This document shows, piece after piece, positions 8,063-17,169 of a stretch of 64,000 nucleotides of DNA. Made by a program: the position numbers and the translations under genes. A model generated the notes under the pieces. The model did not search any database, was not told where the DNA came from, and worked only from the letters and a program-made list of their open reading frames with translations. Each line of letters starts with the position of its first letter. Within the stretch, counting starts at the first letter, position 1. The stretch spans positions 1 to 64,000 of the forward strand of contig JAPOVC010000018.1 of NCBI GenBank assembly GCA_026708325.1, read 5' to 3'. The stretch is from Anaerolineaceae bacterium. Its GTDB lineage: Bacteria; Chloroflexota; Anaerolineae; Aggregatilineales; Phototrophicaceae.

Positions 8063-8183
8063 TTGTTCCCCCAAATCAAACTTTTTTTGTCACTGCCAGG
8101 AATCTAGCGCGGGCGCAGGTCCGGCGCGAATGGCGCATCCCGCGCGGCGCGCCTACAATGGCCCGCCAGCAGGAGGAGAGCCC

Positions 8184-8987
8184 ATGGACCTCGACGCCGC
8201 ACTGGAAACCGCCAGCGTCATCATTCGCCAGGCCGGAGCGCGGGCGCTGCAACGCTACGGGCAAGGGCATCAGGAAGTGAGCAAGTCCTCCGTTTTCGAC
8301 ATCGCCACGGAAGCGGACCGCGAGGTGGAGGCCTACCTGGTCGCGGCGCTGGGCGAGGCCTTCCCGCTGCATCACGTCGTCGGCGAGGAAGGCGGCCACG
8401 CCGGCGCCCCGGCCAGCGCCGACTTTCACTGGTACATCGACCCCATCGACGGCACCAGCAACTACGCCGGCTCGCTCCCCTTTTTCTCGGTCAGCATGGC
8501 CCTGTGTGACCGGGAGCTGCGGCCCCTGCTGGGGCTGGTGCTCAACCCGGTTGCGGACGAGCTCTTCAGCGCCCGGCGCGGCGGCGGGACGACCCTGAAC
8601 GGCGCGCCCGTGCAGGTGTCGCAGACGGATTCCCTGCAAAACGCGATCCTGTCCTGCGGCTATTCGCGGCATCCCGTCCACGGCGCGGCGCGCAACGCCC
8701 CGATTCTGCGTTTGCTGCCGCGGACGCGGGGGATGCGCTGGCTGGGTTCCTCGGCGCTGGAGCTGGCCTGGGTCGCCTGCGGCCGACTCGATGGCTATTT
8801 CGAACCAGGCCTGAATCCCTGGGACTTTCTGGGCGGACTCTTGCTGCTGCGCGAGGCCGGCGGCTGCGTCAGCGACTACAGCGGCTGCGAGGAAGGTCTG
8901 ACGGGCGCGGAACTCCTGGCCAGCAACGGCCATCTGCACCAGGCGCTGCTGCAGGAGCTCGGGCCCGACCCCGCCGATCTGCCCTGA
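8184..8987 (+). CDS. Inositol monophosphatase family protein
   Basis: 267 residues, the family's usual length. The ATG at 8184 follows AGGAGGAG; the open frame extends upstream but has no coding character there. Metal-binding and catalytic motifs are present: GEEGG, YIDPIDGTSNY (signature 1) and NPWDFLGGLLLLREAGG (signature 2). It is a Mg2+-dependent phosphatase probably acting on inositol 1-phosphate, histidinol phosphate or another sugar phosphate. The family cannot be split further by eye. It stands alone, with a spacer on each side. Confidence 0.9.
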   Translation: MDLDAALETASVIIRQAGARALQRYGQGHQEVSKSSVFDIATEADREVEAYLVAALGEAFPLHHVVGEEGGHAGAPASADFHWYIDPIDGTSNYAGSLPFFSVSMALCDRELRPLLGLVLNPVADELFSARRGGGTTLNGAPVQVSQTDSLQNAILSCGYSRHPVHGAARNAPILRLLPRTRGMRWLGSSALELAWVACGRLDGYFEPGLNPWDFLGGLLLLREAGGCVSDYSGCEEGLTGAELLASNGHLHQALLQELGPDPADLP

Positions 8988-9303
8988 CCTGGTCCGGCCT
9001 GGCCCGCGGAAGTCCTGGCCAGCCTGACCCGCACAGGTGGCAAGCCCTCCTGGGGAGCGCACACCTGGGCGACGAAACCCTCACCTGCAGTCCCGTCAGG
9101 GCGCTGCCCCGGTTTCTAACGAAATACCAATCCGGCTTCGCATAGGCTGAAGTCAAGGGGACGCCACGAACCATGTTTCGGGCCTTTCGGCTCCGGCATG
9201 ATCTCGCGAGCCGGGACTGCAGGAGACCGGGAACAGGGGCAGTCGTCTCCGGCACCGAACGCCCGGCAGACCGGGCAGGGAACAGGGAGGAAAGAGGAGA
9301 ACG
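8988..9303. other. Intergenic spacer, no feature recognised
   Basis: 316 bp between the inositol monophosphatase gene and the membrane-protein gene. Only the purine-rich ribosome site of the next gene (GGGAGGAAAGAGG, near 9285-9297) is clear. Confidence 0.5.
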
Positions 9304-9774
9304 ATGCACTACAACGCAAGGCGCCACGGACCCTGGCTTTCCATCGCAGTCCTGGGGATTACACTGGTCGCAGCCGGCCTCTTCATGGTTGTGCGCGGCT
9401 CGGAAGCCTGGGCCGACATCGAACGCGAACTCAGCGCCGAGGAAGTGATGACCAGTGGCGACGCCGCGATTCCGGGCGTGCTCGTCACGGACGCCGCCAC
9501 GGCGCGCGCGCAGGCGGACGTCATTAAGGAACACACGCTCGGCCGGTGGGGGCCCTACTCCTCGCTGGACCGGGAAGACCCGAGGCGCGCTTCCTTCATC
9601 GATGGCGTCGCGCTGCGCAGCGCGCTCAACATGGCGGTGATGGGCTTTGCACTGGCTGAACTGGCGATCGGCGCCGGCATCATCATCCTGATCGCCGGTG
9701 CAGCCACGCTGCTCTTTGCTGTCCCGACGCTCCACATCCTGGCCGGCCAGATCGTGCCGAAACCGTCGGACTAG
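9304..9774 (+). CDS. Two-helix membrane protein of unknown function
   Basis: 156 residues with a strong GGAGGAAAGAGG ribosome site. One transmembrane helix lies at about residues 12-32 and a second, longer hydrophobic stretch at about 108-148. Between them is an extracytoplasmic loop with IPGVLVTDAATARAQADVI, EHTLG and DREDPRR. This layout recalls small membrane proteins of actinobacteria that often carry the misleading name 'LigA'. That likeness is from memory and unverified. Its 3' end overlaps the end of the convergent portal gene by 4 bp. Confidence 0.7.
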   Translation: MHYNARRHGPWLSIAVLGITLVAAGLFMVVRGSEAWADIERELSAEEVMTSGDAAIPGVLVTDAATARAQADVIKEHTLGRWGPYSSLDREDPRRASFIDGVALRSALNMAVMGFALAELAIGAGIIILIAGAATLLFAVPTLHILAGQIVPKPSD

Positions 9775-11315
9775 ATCCTCTTCCGTTCCTGCCGCCCCGA
9801 CGGGACCTGCAGCCCGGCGGGGCGGCAGCATTGCCGGGCGAGGGCGCGGGATTCGGGCGCCCGCCGGAGCGAAGAACGCCGTCGCGTTGACAGCCCGCCA
9901 GGCCCCGCCCCGACCCGCAGTTGGCTGTTCCGCAGCCTCTCCCGCGCCTCCCGAAAAACCCCCTGCAGCTCCTGACGGTCATCCGCCGCCTGCAACTGCG
10001 CCGCAACCTCGAAGGCCAGTTCCGCCGGCAGCGCCCGCACCTCGAAGGGACGCGTCCCTTTCTCGCCCTGACGCCGCAGCGTGAAGCGCTCCCAGCGCCC
10101 CAGTTCCTGCAGGGCCGCGTCGCCAGGCGTCGCTTCAGCGGCCCTTTCCCCTGGCGAGGGCGCGGGCATGCCCGCCGGCAGCGCGCCCCAGGGGGCGGGC
10201 GGCAACTGGTAGTAGCGCTCGCGCAACTCGTTGATGCTGAGCACCGGCATGGCCGTGCGAATCTCGTCGAGCCGCGCCTGGGCGTCCGTCGGGCGGATGT
10301 CCTCGAACTGCGCCAGGTGTTCGCCGGGCCAGAAGGGCAGCAAATGCTGCGTGATCACGCTGGCGATGCGCACCAGGCGCGGCCACAGCGTGCGCTCGAT
10401 GAAGAGCCGCTCCGCCACGCGCGCGTTGGCCTCGGTGGCGTTTTCACTGACCAGACCGACCGGGATGCCGAAGAGGTTGAGGATTTCGTTGCGCTGCGCC
10501 TCGCGTCCCTTGAGGAAGTCGAGTTCGTTGTGGCTCAGGCCGATGTTCTGCCAGCTGATGCCGCCCCCGCGCAGAAAGGCCGTGCGTCGCTGCGGCCCGC
10601 CATAGCTCTGGCGCCACTCGCGCTTGATGCGCTCGAAGTCCGTGTCGCTGACGAAGTCGCGGATGCTGACGATACCGGCCGGCACGCCGCTGTCCTGGCC
10701 GAAGGCATTGTGGTTCCACTGCGCCATCGCGCCGTCGCTGCGGATGGCGAGGCGTCCGGCCTCCAGCGCCGAGAGGCCGTAGTAGTCGTTGGCGGGGTGC
10801 CAGCGGCGGAAGTGCAGTACCTCCGCCGCTTCCAGCGGGATGCGTTGCCCGTCGATCTCGTAGACGTAGCCGCGCACCAGGCCGGCGCTGTCCGGCACGA
10901 CGCGCATGCGGTCCGGCCGCAGCGGCCAGATCTGGTCGGGCGCGGCGCCCGCGCCGCTCAACAGCCAGTACGCGTTGCCCGTCAGTTCCAGCATGCCCAC
11001 CGTCTGTTCCATCAGCGCGAAGCGGCTGAGTTGCGGGTTGGGCGCGTCGAGCAGGCGTTCCAGCGGGTGACGCTCCACCGCCAGGCGCCGCTCGCCCTCC
11101 AGACGAAAGACCTGCAGCGGCACCAGGGCGGCCGCCTCGGCGATGCGGTTGATGGCGATGTAGACCCAGGGCGACTGCTGGTAGACGCGGGCGCGCGCCG
11201 CCTCGTCGCCCCCTTCGGGCCACAGACCGCTGTTGAGTTGCGTCAGGGGCTGCGGCTGCAAAAGGGCCTGGCGCCCTTTCCGCCCCGACAAACGCTTGCG
11301 AAGACTGTCCAGCAT
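9771..11315 (-). CDS. HK97-family phage portal protein
   Basis: 514 residues from the ATG at 11315 (AAGGA eight bases before). Portal-family features: SPWVYIAINRIAEAAALVPLQV near the N-terminus, HPLERLLDAPNP, LTGNAYWLL, VLHFRRWHPANDYYGLSALEA, and FLKGREAQRNEILNLFGIPVGLV, the region lining the channel. The last ~60 residues are Arg/Ser-rich and low in complexity, unlike a normal portal end, and may reflect loss of constraint or a shifted terminus. In phages the portal ring is the DNA entry site of the head and lies between terminase and protease genes. Here those genes sit 14 kb and 3 kb away on the same strand, with cellular genes between. Confidence 0.9.
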   Translation of the reverse strand: MLDSLRKRLSGRKGRQALLQPQPLTQLNSGLWPEGGDEAARARVYQQSPWVYIAINRIAEAAALVPLQVFRLEGERRLAVERHPLERLLDAPNPQLSRFALMEQTVGMLELTGNAYWLLSGAGAAPDQIWPLRPDRMRVVPDSAGLVRGYVYEIDGQRIPLEAAEVLHFRRWHPANDYYGLSALEAGRLAIRSDGAMAQWNHNAFGQDSGVPAGIVSIRDFVSDTDFERIKREWRQSYGGPQRRTAFLRGGGISWQNIGLSHNELDFLKGREAQRNEILNLFGIPVGLVSENATEANARVAERLFIERTLWPRLVRIASVITQHLLPFWPGEHLAQFEDIRPTDAQARLDEIRTAMPVLSINELRERYYQLPPAPWGALPAGMPAPSPGERAAEATPGDAALQELGRWERFTLRRQGEKGTRPFEVRALPAELAFEVAAQLQAADDRQELQGVFREARERLRNSQLRVGAGPGGLSTRRRSSLRRAPESRALARQCCRPAGLQVPSGRQERKRI

Positions 11316-11403
11316 GGTGCATCCTTTCTCCTGACTGATGCATGACGTGGGTTCTGCACGGCCCTGTCTGGCCGCTGACAGCGAAGGGAAGGCGGGACGG
11401 CCG

Positions 11404-11805
11404 ATGAGCGATCGCCCCGAACTCGATCTCATTAATCTGGTGCAGCGGGCGCGCATGGCGCACGACGACCAGGCGAAGCCCTCACAGATTCGAGGCGCCT
11501 ACTGGCTGGAGGCGAAGGCGTCCCCCGGCCTCCGGCCTGGACCGACGCGCCACGCCGCCGAATGGCGCGCCACCGTCGACCTGGCGGACGTCGACGCGCT
11601 CTGGGAGACCCTGCGCGCGGCGACGCAGGCCGGTCGTCTGGGCTACAAGGCGAAGGTCGCCACGGCTGCGCGCGAGGCCGCTCCCGGGCGGCGCGAGCTT
11701 CGGGTGCTCGTCGCCGACCGCCATGACGCGGCGGAACTGGCGCGCGTACAGGCCGAACTGCGGGCCCTGACGCCGGACCTGCGCTGGGAACTGCTGCCGG
11801 ACTGA
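11404..11805 (+). CDS. Putative phosphothreonine-lyase-domain-like small protein
   Basis: 133 residues from the ATG at 11404 with a GGGAAGG site. It contains YWLEAKASPG, RATVDLADVDALWETLRAATQAGRLGYKAKVATA and RELRVLVADRHDAAELARVQAELRAL. A tryptophan near the start, a DALW helix, GRLG.KAKVATA and a D-x3-RV..ELR end are the layout of the small proteins that databases call 'putative phosphothreonine lyase domain-containing' (DUF1917-like). Their function is not established. It is divergent from the portal gene, whose start is 88 bp away. Confidence 0.5.
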   Translation: MSDRPELDLINLVQRARMAHDDQAKPSQIRGAYWLEAKASPGLRPGPTRHAAEWRATVDLADVDALWETLRAATQAGRLGYKAKVATAAREAAPGRRELRVLVADRHDAAELARVQAELRALTPDLRWELLPD

Positions 11806-12205
11806 AGCGTCCGGTCCGCCCCTTCCCCTGCACCGAATGACGTACGGGCGACATACCATGTCGCCCGCGGGCGCTGCGGGTTACGGCGGGCGATTTGATA
11901 AATCGCCCCTGCAACGAGCGTGCGTTTTGCGGATACGGGCAATCTGATGCATCGTCCCGGCGGGATGCGTCGGGCCGGCCGGGCGACTTGATAAGTCGTC
12001 CCAACGGGATGCTTCGAGCTTGCGCTCTCGCTACCCCTGCAAAGGTTTCGGATTGTTGTACGGGCGACATATCATGTCGCCCGCGGGCACTGAGGCCCAC
12101 GCTATTCCGCGGGATGCTTCGAGCTTACGCTCTCGCTATCCCACGGGATGCTTCGGGCTGCGGCCCTCGCTACAATCGCGCAGCATTCACAGGGAAGGCG
12201 GCGCC
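11806..12205. repeat. Spacer with clustered palindromic repeats (families A and B)
   Basis: Family A hairpins (GGGCGA-arm/TCGCCC-arm, 21 bp) lie at 11846-11866, 11888-11908, 11981-12001 and 12062-12082. Family B units (GGGATGCTTCGAGCTTGCGC type, ~31 bp) lie at 12006-12036, 12111-12142 and 12145-12172. No gene is seen. The next gene's ribosome site AGGGAAGG is at the right end. Confidence 0.85.
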
Positions 12206-13051
12206 ATGGGCAACATCTGGTACGTGGACGGCGACTACGTGGACAGCGAGGCGGCGCAGTTGCCCGCCGCCGACCTCGCCGTGCTGCGCGGCTACGGCAT
12301 CTTCGATTTCACCCGCAGCTATGGCGGTCATCCCTTCCGCCTCGACGCCCATTTGCAGCGCCTGCAACGCTCGGCGGATCTGATTCTGCTGGACCTGCCG
12401 CTTTCGCTGCCGGAGATCCGCGACGTAACGCTGGAAACCCTGGCGCGCAACGGCTACCCGGGCAGGGGCGAGGCCCGGCTGCGCCTCGTGGTCACCGGCG
12501 GCGACAGCCCCGACGACATCACGCCGGCGGGGAACTCGCGTTTGCTGGTGCTGGTGACCCCCTTCGCGGACCAGCCCGCCGAACGCTACCGCGAGGGCGT
12601 CAAGCTAGTCACCAACCGCCAGGAGCGGCGGATGCCGGAAGCCAAGACCATCGACTACGTGTCGGCCATCCTGGCCCAGCGTCGCGCCCGACTGGCCGGC
12701 GCGGTGGAAGCGATTTACGTCAATCGCCAGGGGCATGCGCTGGAGGGCACCACCACCAACCTCTTCGCGGTCATCGATGGCCGCCTGGTGACCCCGGGCG
12801 ATGAAATCCTCTATGGCGTCACGCGCCAGGCGCTGCTGGAACTGGCGGAACTGCGCATGCCGGTCGAGCGACGCCCCCTGCCGCTGGATGAACTGCTGCG
12901 CGCCGATGAAGTGTTCATCACGTCATCGAGCAAGGAGGTCTGCCCGGTGCGCCAGGTGGACGACACGACCATCGGGCCGCCCGGCCCCCACACCCGCGCG
13001 CTGATGCAGGACTTCAGGGAGATGGCCGCCGCCTGGGCCCAGGGTGGGTGA
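12206..13051 (+). CDS. Class IV PLP-dependent aminotransferase
   Basis: 281 residues from the ATG at 12206. Class IV features: YGIFDFTRSYGGHPFRLDAHLQRL near the N-terminus, EAKTIDYVSAIL with the probable PLP-binding Lys, EGTTTNLFAVIDGRLVTPG, LYGVTRQALLELA and FITSSSKEVCPV. The family covers branched-chain aminotransferase, D-amino-acid aminotransferase and aminodeoxychorismate lyase. EGTTTNLF and the TSSSKEV block lean towards the D-amino-acid/branched-chain group, but I cannot assign a substrate. A IlvD lies 7.5 kb away, so branched-chain synthesis is possible, not shown. Confidence 0.82.
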   Translation: MGNIWYVDGDYVDSEAAQLPAADLAVLRGYGIFDFTRSYGGHPFRLDAHLQRLQRSADLILLDLPLSLPEIRDVTLETLARNGYPGRGEARLRLVVTGGDSPDDITPAGNSRLLVLVTPFADQPAERYREGVKLVTNRQERRMPEAKTIDYVSAILAQRRARLAGAVEAIYVNRQGHALEGTTTNLFAVIDGRLVTPGDEILYGVTRQALLELAELRMPVERRPLPLDELLRADEVFITSSSKEVCPVRQVDDTTIGPPGPHTRALMQDFREMAAAWAQGG

Positions 13052-13082
13052 AAGAAAATTGAACAAGGTTGAACCAAAAAAC

Positions 13083-13116
13083 TTGACAAAGTCTTGACAA
13101 TATAGAACACTTGTGC
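13083..13116 (+). promoter_or_regulatory. Promoter region with LexA-type box before the DUF5131 gene
   Basis: GAACACTTGTGC at 13105-13116 differs from GAACA-NN-TGTTC at one arm position. It lies 22 bp before the DUF5131 start. Two TTGACA hexamers (13083-13088 and 13094-13099) precede it, and TATAGA overlaps its left edge. Exact -10/-35 pairing is unclear. Confidence 0.6.
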
Positions 13117-13138
13117 CATTCACCAACAAGGTGAAGCG

Positions 13139-13936
13139 ATGAACCGGCAGAAAGAACCGAAAGGCATCGAGTGGACGCGCATCCGCCGGGCGGATGGCAA
13201 TGTGCTGCCCGGCTACACCTGGAACCCGACGGGCGGCTGTCTGCATGGTTGCACCTGGGAGATGCCGGACGGCTCGGTCACCGAATGCTACGCCAAGACC
13301 GTCGCCGAACGCATCGCCCGCAACTCCTATGTCCATGGCTTTGAACATCACTACTGGCGGCCCAACGCGCTGAAAGACCCCTTACGTCTGCGCGAACCGG
13401 CCGGCATCTTTGTCGGCAGCATGGCCGACCTCTTCGGCCACTGGGTGCCGCGCGAGCAGATCGACCAGGTGCTCGACGTGATGGGGGAGGCGCACTGGCA
13501 CACCTTTCAGACCCTCAGCAAGTATCCTTTACGCCTGTCGGAATTCGACTTTCCGTCCAATGTGTGGGTGGGAGTCAGCCTGCCGGCGGGGCACATGATG
13601 AGCGCGAAGGGCGCGGCACGCGCGCTGTCGGCCTACCTGCGCCACATGGAGGCTGTCGAGGCCAGCGTGCGCTTCCTGAGTATCGAGCCGCTGTGGTTCG
13701 ATGCCGCGCCGGTGTTCGCGCGCTGGCTGGAAGAGCGGGAGCAGTTGCCCTTCGAGTGGGCCATCATCGGCGCGGCGTCCAACGGCCGCCGCCTCTTTCA
13801 GCCGGAACCCGCCTGGACGCAGTCGCTGCTGGACCTGCTTGACGCCCAGGGCATCCCGGTCTTCTTCAAGGGCAATCTGGAATGGGACGAATGGCGCGAT
13901 GAGTTTCCAAAATATCCAAATGCGTTAACTGAATGA
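13139..13936 (+). CDS. DUF5131 (phage Gp37/Gp68-type) three-Cys-motif protein
   Basis: 265 residues. The N-terminal KGIEWTRIRRADG and TWNPTGGC-x3-C-x11-CYAKTVAER form the three-cysteine motif of the phage Gp37/Gp68 family (DUF5131). Further family blocks are GIFVGSMADLFGHWVP, WHTFQTLSKYP, NVWVGVS, RFLSIEPLW, WAIIGAAS and a C-terminal IPVFFKGN. The family is common in phages and accessory islands; its biochemical function is unknown. Its standard partner, TcmP, is encoded convergently and overlaps it by 12 bp. A LexA-type box lies just upstream, suggesting induction after DNA damage (inference). Confidence 0.85.
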   Translation: MNRQKEPKGIEWTRIRRADGNVLPGYTWNPTGGCLHGCTWEMPDGSVTECYAKTVAERIARNSYVHGFEHHYWRPNALKDPLRLREPAGIFVGSMADLFGHWVPREQIDQVLDVMGEAHWHTFQTLSKYPLRLSEFDFPSNVWVGVSLPAGHMMSAKGAARALSAYLRHMEAVEASVRFLSIEPLWFDAAPVFARWLEEREQLPFEWAIIGAASNGRRLFQPEPAWTQSLLDLLDAQGIPVFFKGNLEWDEWRDEFPKYPNALTE

Positions 13937-15172
13937 CATGTCCATACTGTTTCTAAGGATTTTGTAACTTACCCTTTTGTCTTTCTTGAGTTTCTTCATC
14001 GCTTCCCTGATGTCACCATAATAATATGGATCATCGCTCATCCGGCGCAGCACTTCGCGGAACCAAATGCGTTCTTCCTTGCAGCGTTCATAAATTAGAT
14101 TGGCAATGTGTGTATGGTCAGGATTCTTGGCCGTGGGCTTGGCCGGGTCATCCATACCTGATTCAAACAGCGACAATTGCCCTTGCTTTTTGACAACGTT
14201 TTTGTGTTCCTCCCGAAGCTCGTATTCTCTGCTCTCGGCATTGTCAAGAATTTCATTTAGTGCCAGAGCTCCCGTTGGATCGTGTGTAGTAAGCAACAGA
14301 TAAAACATCGTGCGATCTTTGTCAGTAAAAAGCAAACGAATTGTCTTGAGAGCTAACTCAGGATCCAATTCTTGCAGGGTTAACTGGTAAAGTTCTATCA
14401 GTTCGCCCTCCATCATTGGACGCCACTCTTTGGTCAAATCTCTATAGTATTTCGCAGCGATCTGGCGCCACTCCCTCCCTCCGTACATTTGGTCGTGGTG
14501 ATGATTGTGAGGAATATGTGCAGGCACGTTATCTACAGCAGAACGACTTTTTCTTTGTAGCTCAAGAAAAGGGTAATTGATCATCACATCAGTTTTTGGT
14601 TGAGAAATGACACGTTCAACGGCACTAAGTGGGATTCCCTGCGACCCATAAGGGTCAAGAAGATAAAACGCCCAAGTGAAATTCTTGCCAGTGAATGTGA
14701 GCAGGCTATCAAGATGATTTTGGTAATCGTCATTAATGAGAACAATGTCATCCGGGCTCAGGGCGGAAAGTTCCAGTCCTTCGCGGATTCTGGAGCCGTA
14801 ACCCAAAGAGAGGAGGGTTTCCAGTAGTTCACCGTAAACTTGTTTGTCCCTTTCTATGAGAAATGAAATCACAGGAAGTTCGAAACCGATAATTCTTTGC
14901 GATTTGTTTTTGATTTCATCCAAAGCCTGTATACCAAGAATTGCCGATCCCAAGGTCGGCTCATTACCTCCTATATCTGGAGCGTTCATTCCGCTGTTCG
15001 CAAAGCAGTCTACATAGGCAAAACGTGCTTTAAATGGGTATCCGGCCTCAATATATGATTTAGCGTGGTCCTTCAGACCTGTGATTATAATTTCTCCCCA
15101 CTTGGCAAGGTACTCAGCAAGAATTTCATGCTTCACTCTTGTCTGAATGGGTCGGTAACGGACTGTGCTCAC
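13925..15172 (-). CDS. tcmP: Three-Cys-motif partner protein TcmP
   Basis: 415 residues from a GTG at 15172 with AGGATCAGGAT upstream. The N-terminal TRVKHEILAEYLAKWGEIII, then FAYVDCFANSGMN, LGSAILGIQAL, FYLLDPYGSQGIPLSAV and MINYPFLELQRKS match TcmP (TIGR04474). That family was defined by its neighbourhood with DUF5131 proteins. The DPYG block and the N-terminal D-C-F-A-NSG segment resemble a nucleotide- or SAM-binding Rossmann core, but no activity is established. Base composition is visibly more AT-rich than the flanking genes, a sign of recent transfer. Convergent arrangement with DUF5131 implies separate promoters for the two partners. Confidence 0.85.
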   Translation of the reverse strand: MSTVRYRPIQTRVKHEILAEYLAKWGEIIITGLKDHAKSYIEAGYPFKARFAYVDCFANSGMNAPDIGGNEPTLGSAILGIQALDEIKNKSQRIIGFELPVISFLIERDKQVYGELLETLLSLGYGSRIREGLELSALSPDDIVLINDDYQNHLDSLLTFTGKNFTWAFYLLDPYGSQGIPLSAVERVISQPKTDVMINYPFLELQRKSRSAVDNVPAHIPHNHHHDQMYGGREWRQIAAKYYRDLTKEWRPMMEGELIELYQLTLQELDPELALKTIRLLFTDKDRTMFYLLLTTHDPTGALALNEILDNAESREYELREEHKNVVKKQGQLSLFESGMDDPAKPTAKNPDHTHIANLIYERCKEERIWFREVLRRMSDDPYYYGDIREAMKKLKKDKRVSYKILRNSMDMSFS

Positions 15173-15302
15173 TTGATGATCCTGATCCTAGACTGGTGAC
15201 TGAAAGCATAGCACAGATGAGCGAAATATGAACACGGAACGAACCCGAAATCGAAACAGGCCCGCCGCGTGGACGAACCTGCCACCTGAGCGTCGCGGCT
15301 GA

Positions 15303-17099
15303 CTACTGCGTCAATTCATCCAACCGGTCCACATAGTCCGCGAGGATGCCGAAGGTCGTCTCGACCGCCTCGGGGCCGGCCATGTCCACCCCCGCCGCGC
15401 GCAACGCCGGCACCGGATACTCCGCCCCGCCCGTCCTGAGAAACTCCAGCACGGCCTCCGCCGCGCCGGCCTCGCCATCCAGCAGCTTGCGCGAAAGCGC
15501 GTGCGCCGCCGAAATGCCGGTCGCGTACTGGAAGACGTAGAAGTTCATGTAAAGGTGGCGGAACTGCGCCCAGGTGCTGCCGACCCGCTCGCGGTCCACG
15601 TGCATTTCGTCGCCGTAGCCCTCGCTGAAAAGGTCGGCCATCAGTTCGTTGAGGTCGTCGGCGGTCAGCGCCTGGCCGCGTTCGGCGCGTTCGTGTGCTT
15701 CCAGCTCGAAACGCGCCAGGGTCGGCATGATGAAGAAGTACCGATGCAGGTTGTCCATCGCCTCCTCGATGATGCCGATCTGGAACTGCGGGTCGTCGTT
15801 GTTGCGGAAGAGGTGGTCGCGCACCAGCGCCTGGTTGAGGTTGGAGGCCACCTCGGCGACGAAAATCGTGTACTGGCTGTCGTGGAAGGTCTGGTGCCGC
15901 CGCGCCAGCAGCGAATGCATTGAGTGGCCCAGTTCGTGCGCCAGGGTGCTCAGCGCGCCGAGGCTGTCGTCGTAGCTCATCAGGATGAAGGGGTGCGTGT
16001 CGTAGGAACCGAAGGAGAAAGCGCCCTGGGTCTTGCCCTGGTTGGGCGCGCGGTCCACCCAGCGCTGCTCCAGGCAGCCCCGACGCATCTCGCGCACGTA
16101 GTCCTCGCCCAGTGGCGCCATGCCCTCCGCGATCCAGTCCACCGCCGTCTCCCAGGGGATTTTCGGCAGGTCTTTGGCGATCGGCGCCCAGATGTCGTAG
16201 GGATGCAGCGTCTCGACGCCCAGGGCGCGGCGGCGCACGGCCCAGTAGCGGTGCCAGGTCGGGATGTGGCGGCGGCAGGTGTCGATCAGGCTGTGAAAGA
16301 CCTCGGGCGGGATGTTGTCGGGGAAGAGCGCGGCCTGCAGCGAAGAGCCGTAGCGGCGCGCGCGGGCGTTGAAGACGTCGCGGCGCACCACGGCGTTGTA
16401 GTTGCTGGCGAAGGTGTTTTTCAGCGACAGGTAACCGTCGGCGTAGCTTTCCCAGGCGCTGCGCCGCGCCGCGCGGTCGCCCTCGCCGAGGATGGTCTGC
16501 AGCGTGCCCTGGGCCACCTCGACCTCCTCGCCCTGGCTGTTTCTGGCGGGGGCGAAACGCAGGTCGGCGCCGGACAGCAGCTCGCCGGTGGTGTCGATGG
16601 CGGCGAAGGGCTCGCTGGTCAGGGCCAGTACCTCCTCCACCTCCGTCGAGCGCACGTGGGCGGCCTTGCGGAAGAGATCGTCGAGCCAGTGGGCCCAGGC
16701 CTGCAGCGCGGGCTCTTCGGCGACCATGGCCTGTACCCTCTCCTCACCGAGGGCCAGAATCTCCGGCTCGGCGAAGGAGCAGGCCGCCAGGAAGCGGCCG
16801 TAAAGGCTCTCGACCTGGCCGACCATGGCGGCCGCGGCCTGGTCCGCCGTATCCACCGCCTGGGACATGAAGGCGTAAAAGGCCAGCTTCTCGATGCGCC
16901 GTCCCAGTTCGTTTTTCAGCGCAAGCCAGGCGGCCAGTTGCGCACTGCCCTGACCCAGCGTGCCGGGGCAGGACGCGGTGCCTTCCAGCGCCGCGGCGAA
17001 AGACTCGCGCTCCGCCTCCCAGGCCTGCGGCGAGTCGTAGACGCTCTCCGCGTTCCAGGTTTCTTCGACGGGGACTTCACTGCGAGGAGGCAGGGCCAT
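15303..17099 (-). CDS. pepF: Oligoendopeptidase F (M3 family metallopeptidase)
   Basis: 598 residues, typical for PepF. The zinc motif LAHELGHSMHSLLARR (HExxH) lies at about residue 395, with the third ligand in the downstream EVASNLNQAL helix. The N-terminal WNAESVYDSPQAWEAE and the block FPDNIPPEVFHSLIDTCRRHI are typical of the family. It is a cytoplasmic zinc peptidase that cleaves oligopeptides. The start at 17099 follows GGGAG. It is divergent from the MATE exporter gene. Confidence 0.93.
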   Translation of the reverse strand: MALPPRSEVPVEETWNAESVYDSPQAWEAERESFAAALEGTASCPGTLGQGSAQLAAWLALKNELGRRIEKLAFYAFMSQAVDTADQAAAAMVGQVESLYGRFLAACSFAEPEILALGEERVQAMVAEEPALQAWAHWLDDLFRKAAHVRSTEVEEVLALTSEPFAAIDTTGELLSGADLRFAPARNSQGEEVEVAQGTLQTILGEGDRAARRSAWESYADGYLSLKNTFASNYNAVVRRDVFNARARRYGSSLQAALFPDNIPPEVFHSLIDTCRRHIPTWHRYWAVRRRALGVETLHPYDIWAPIAKDLPKIPWETAVDWIAEGMAPLGEDYVREMRRGCLEQRWVDRAPNQGKTQGAFSFGSYDTHPFILMSYDDSLGALSTLAHELGHSMHSLLARRHQTFHDSQYTIFVAEVASNLNQALVRDHLFRNNDDPQFQIGIIEEAMDNLHRYFFIMPTLARFELEAHERAERGQALTADDLNELMADLFSEGYGDEMHVDRERVGSTWAQFRHLYMNFYVFQYATGISAAHALSRKLLDGEAGAAEAVLEFLRTGGAEYPVPALRAAGVDMAGPEAVETTFGILADYVDRLDELTQ

Positions 17100-17169
17100 T
17101 GGGGGTCTCCCTTGTCAGCGGGCATTGGTGCTGTTGACAGAAGGGCGATAGTGCTGAAAACTCGCGCCA

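Noticed and set aside
13139-13936. Radical SAM assignment for the DUF5131 protein because of its three cysteines
   Set aside because: Spacing is C-x3-C-x11-C rather than C-x3-C-x2-C, and the rest matches DUF5131. No radical-SAM barrel motifs are seen.
15173-15302. Search for tRNA or small RNA genes in this and other spacers
   Set aside because: No cloverleaf-like arms or T-loop GTTCRA box were recognised in any spacer. Negative by eye only; a covariance search would decide.
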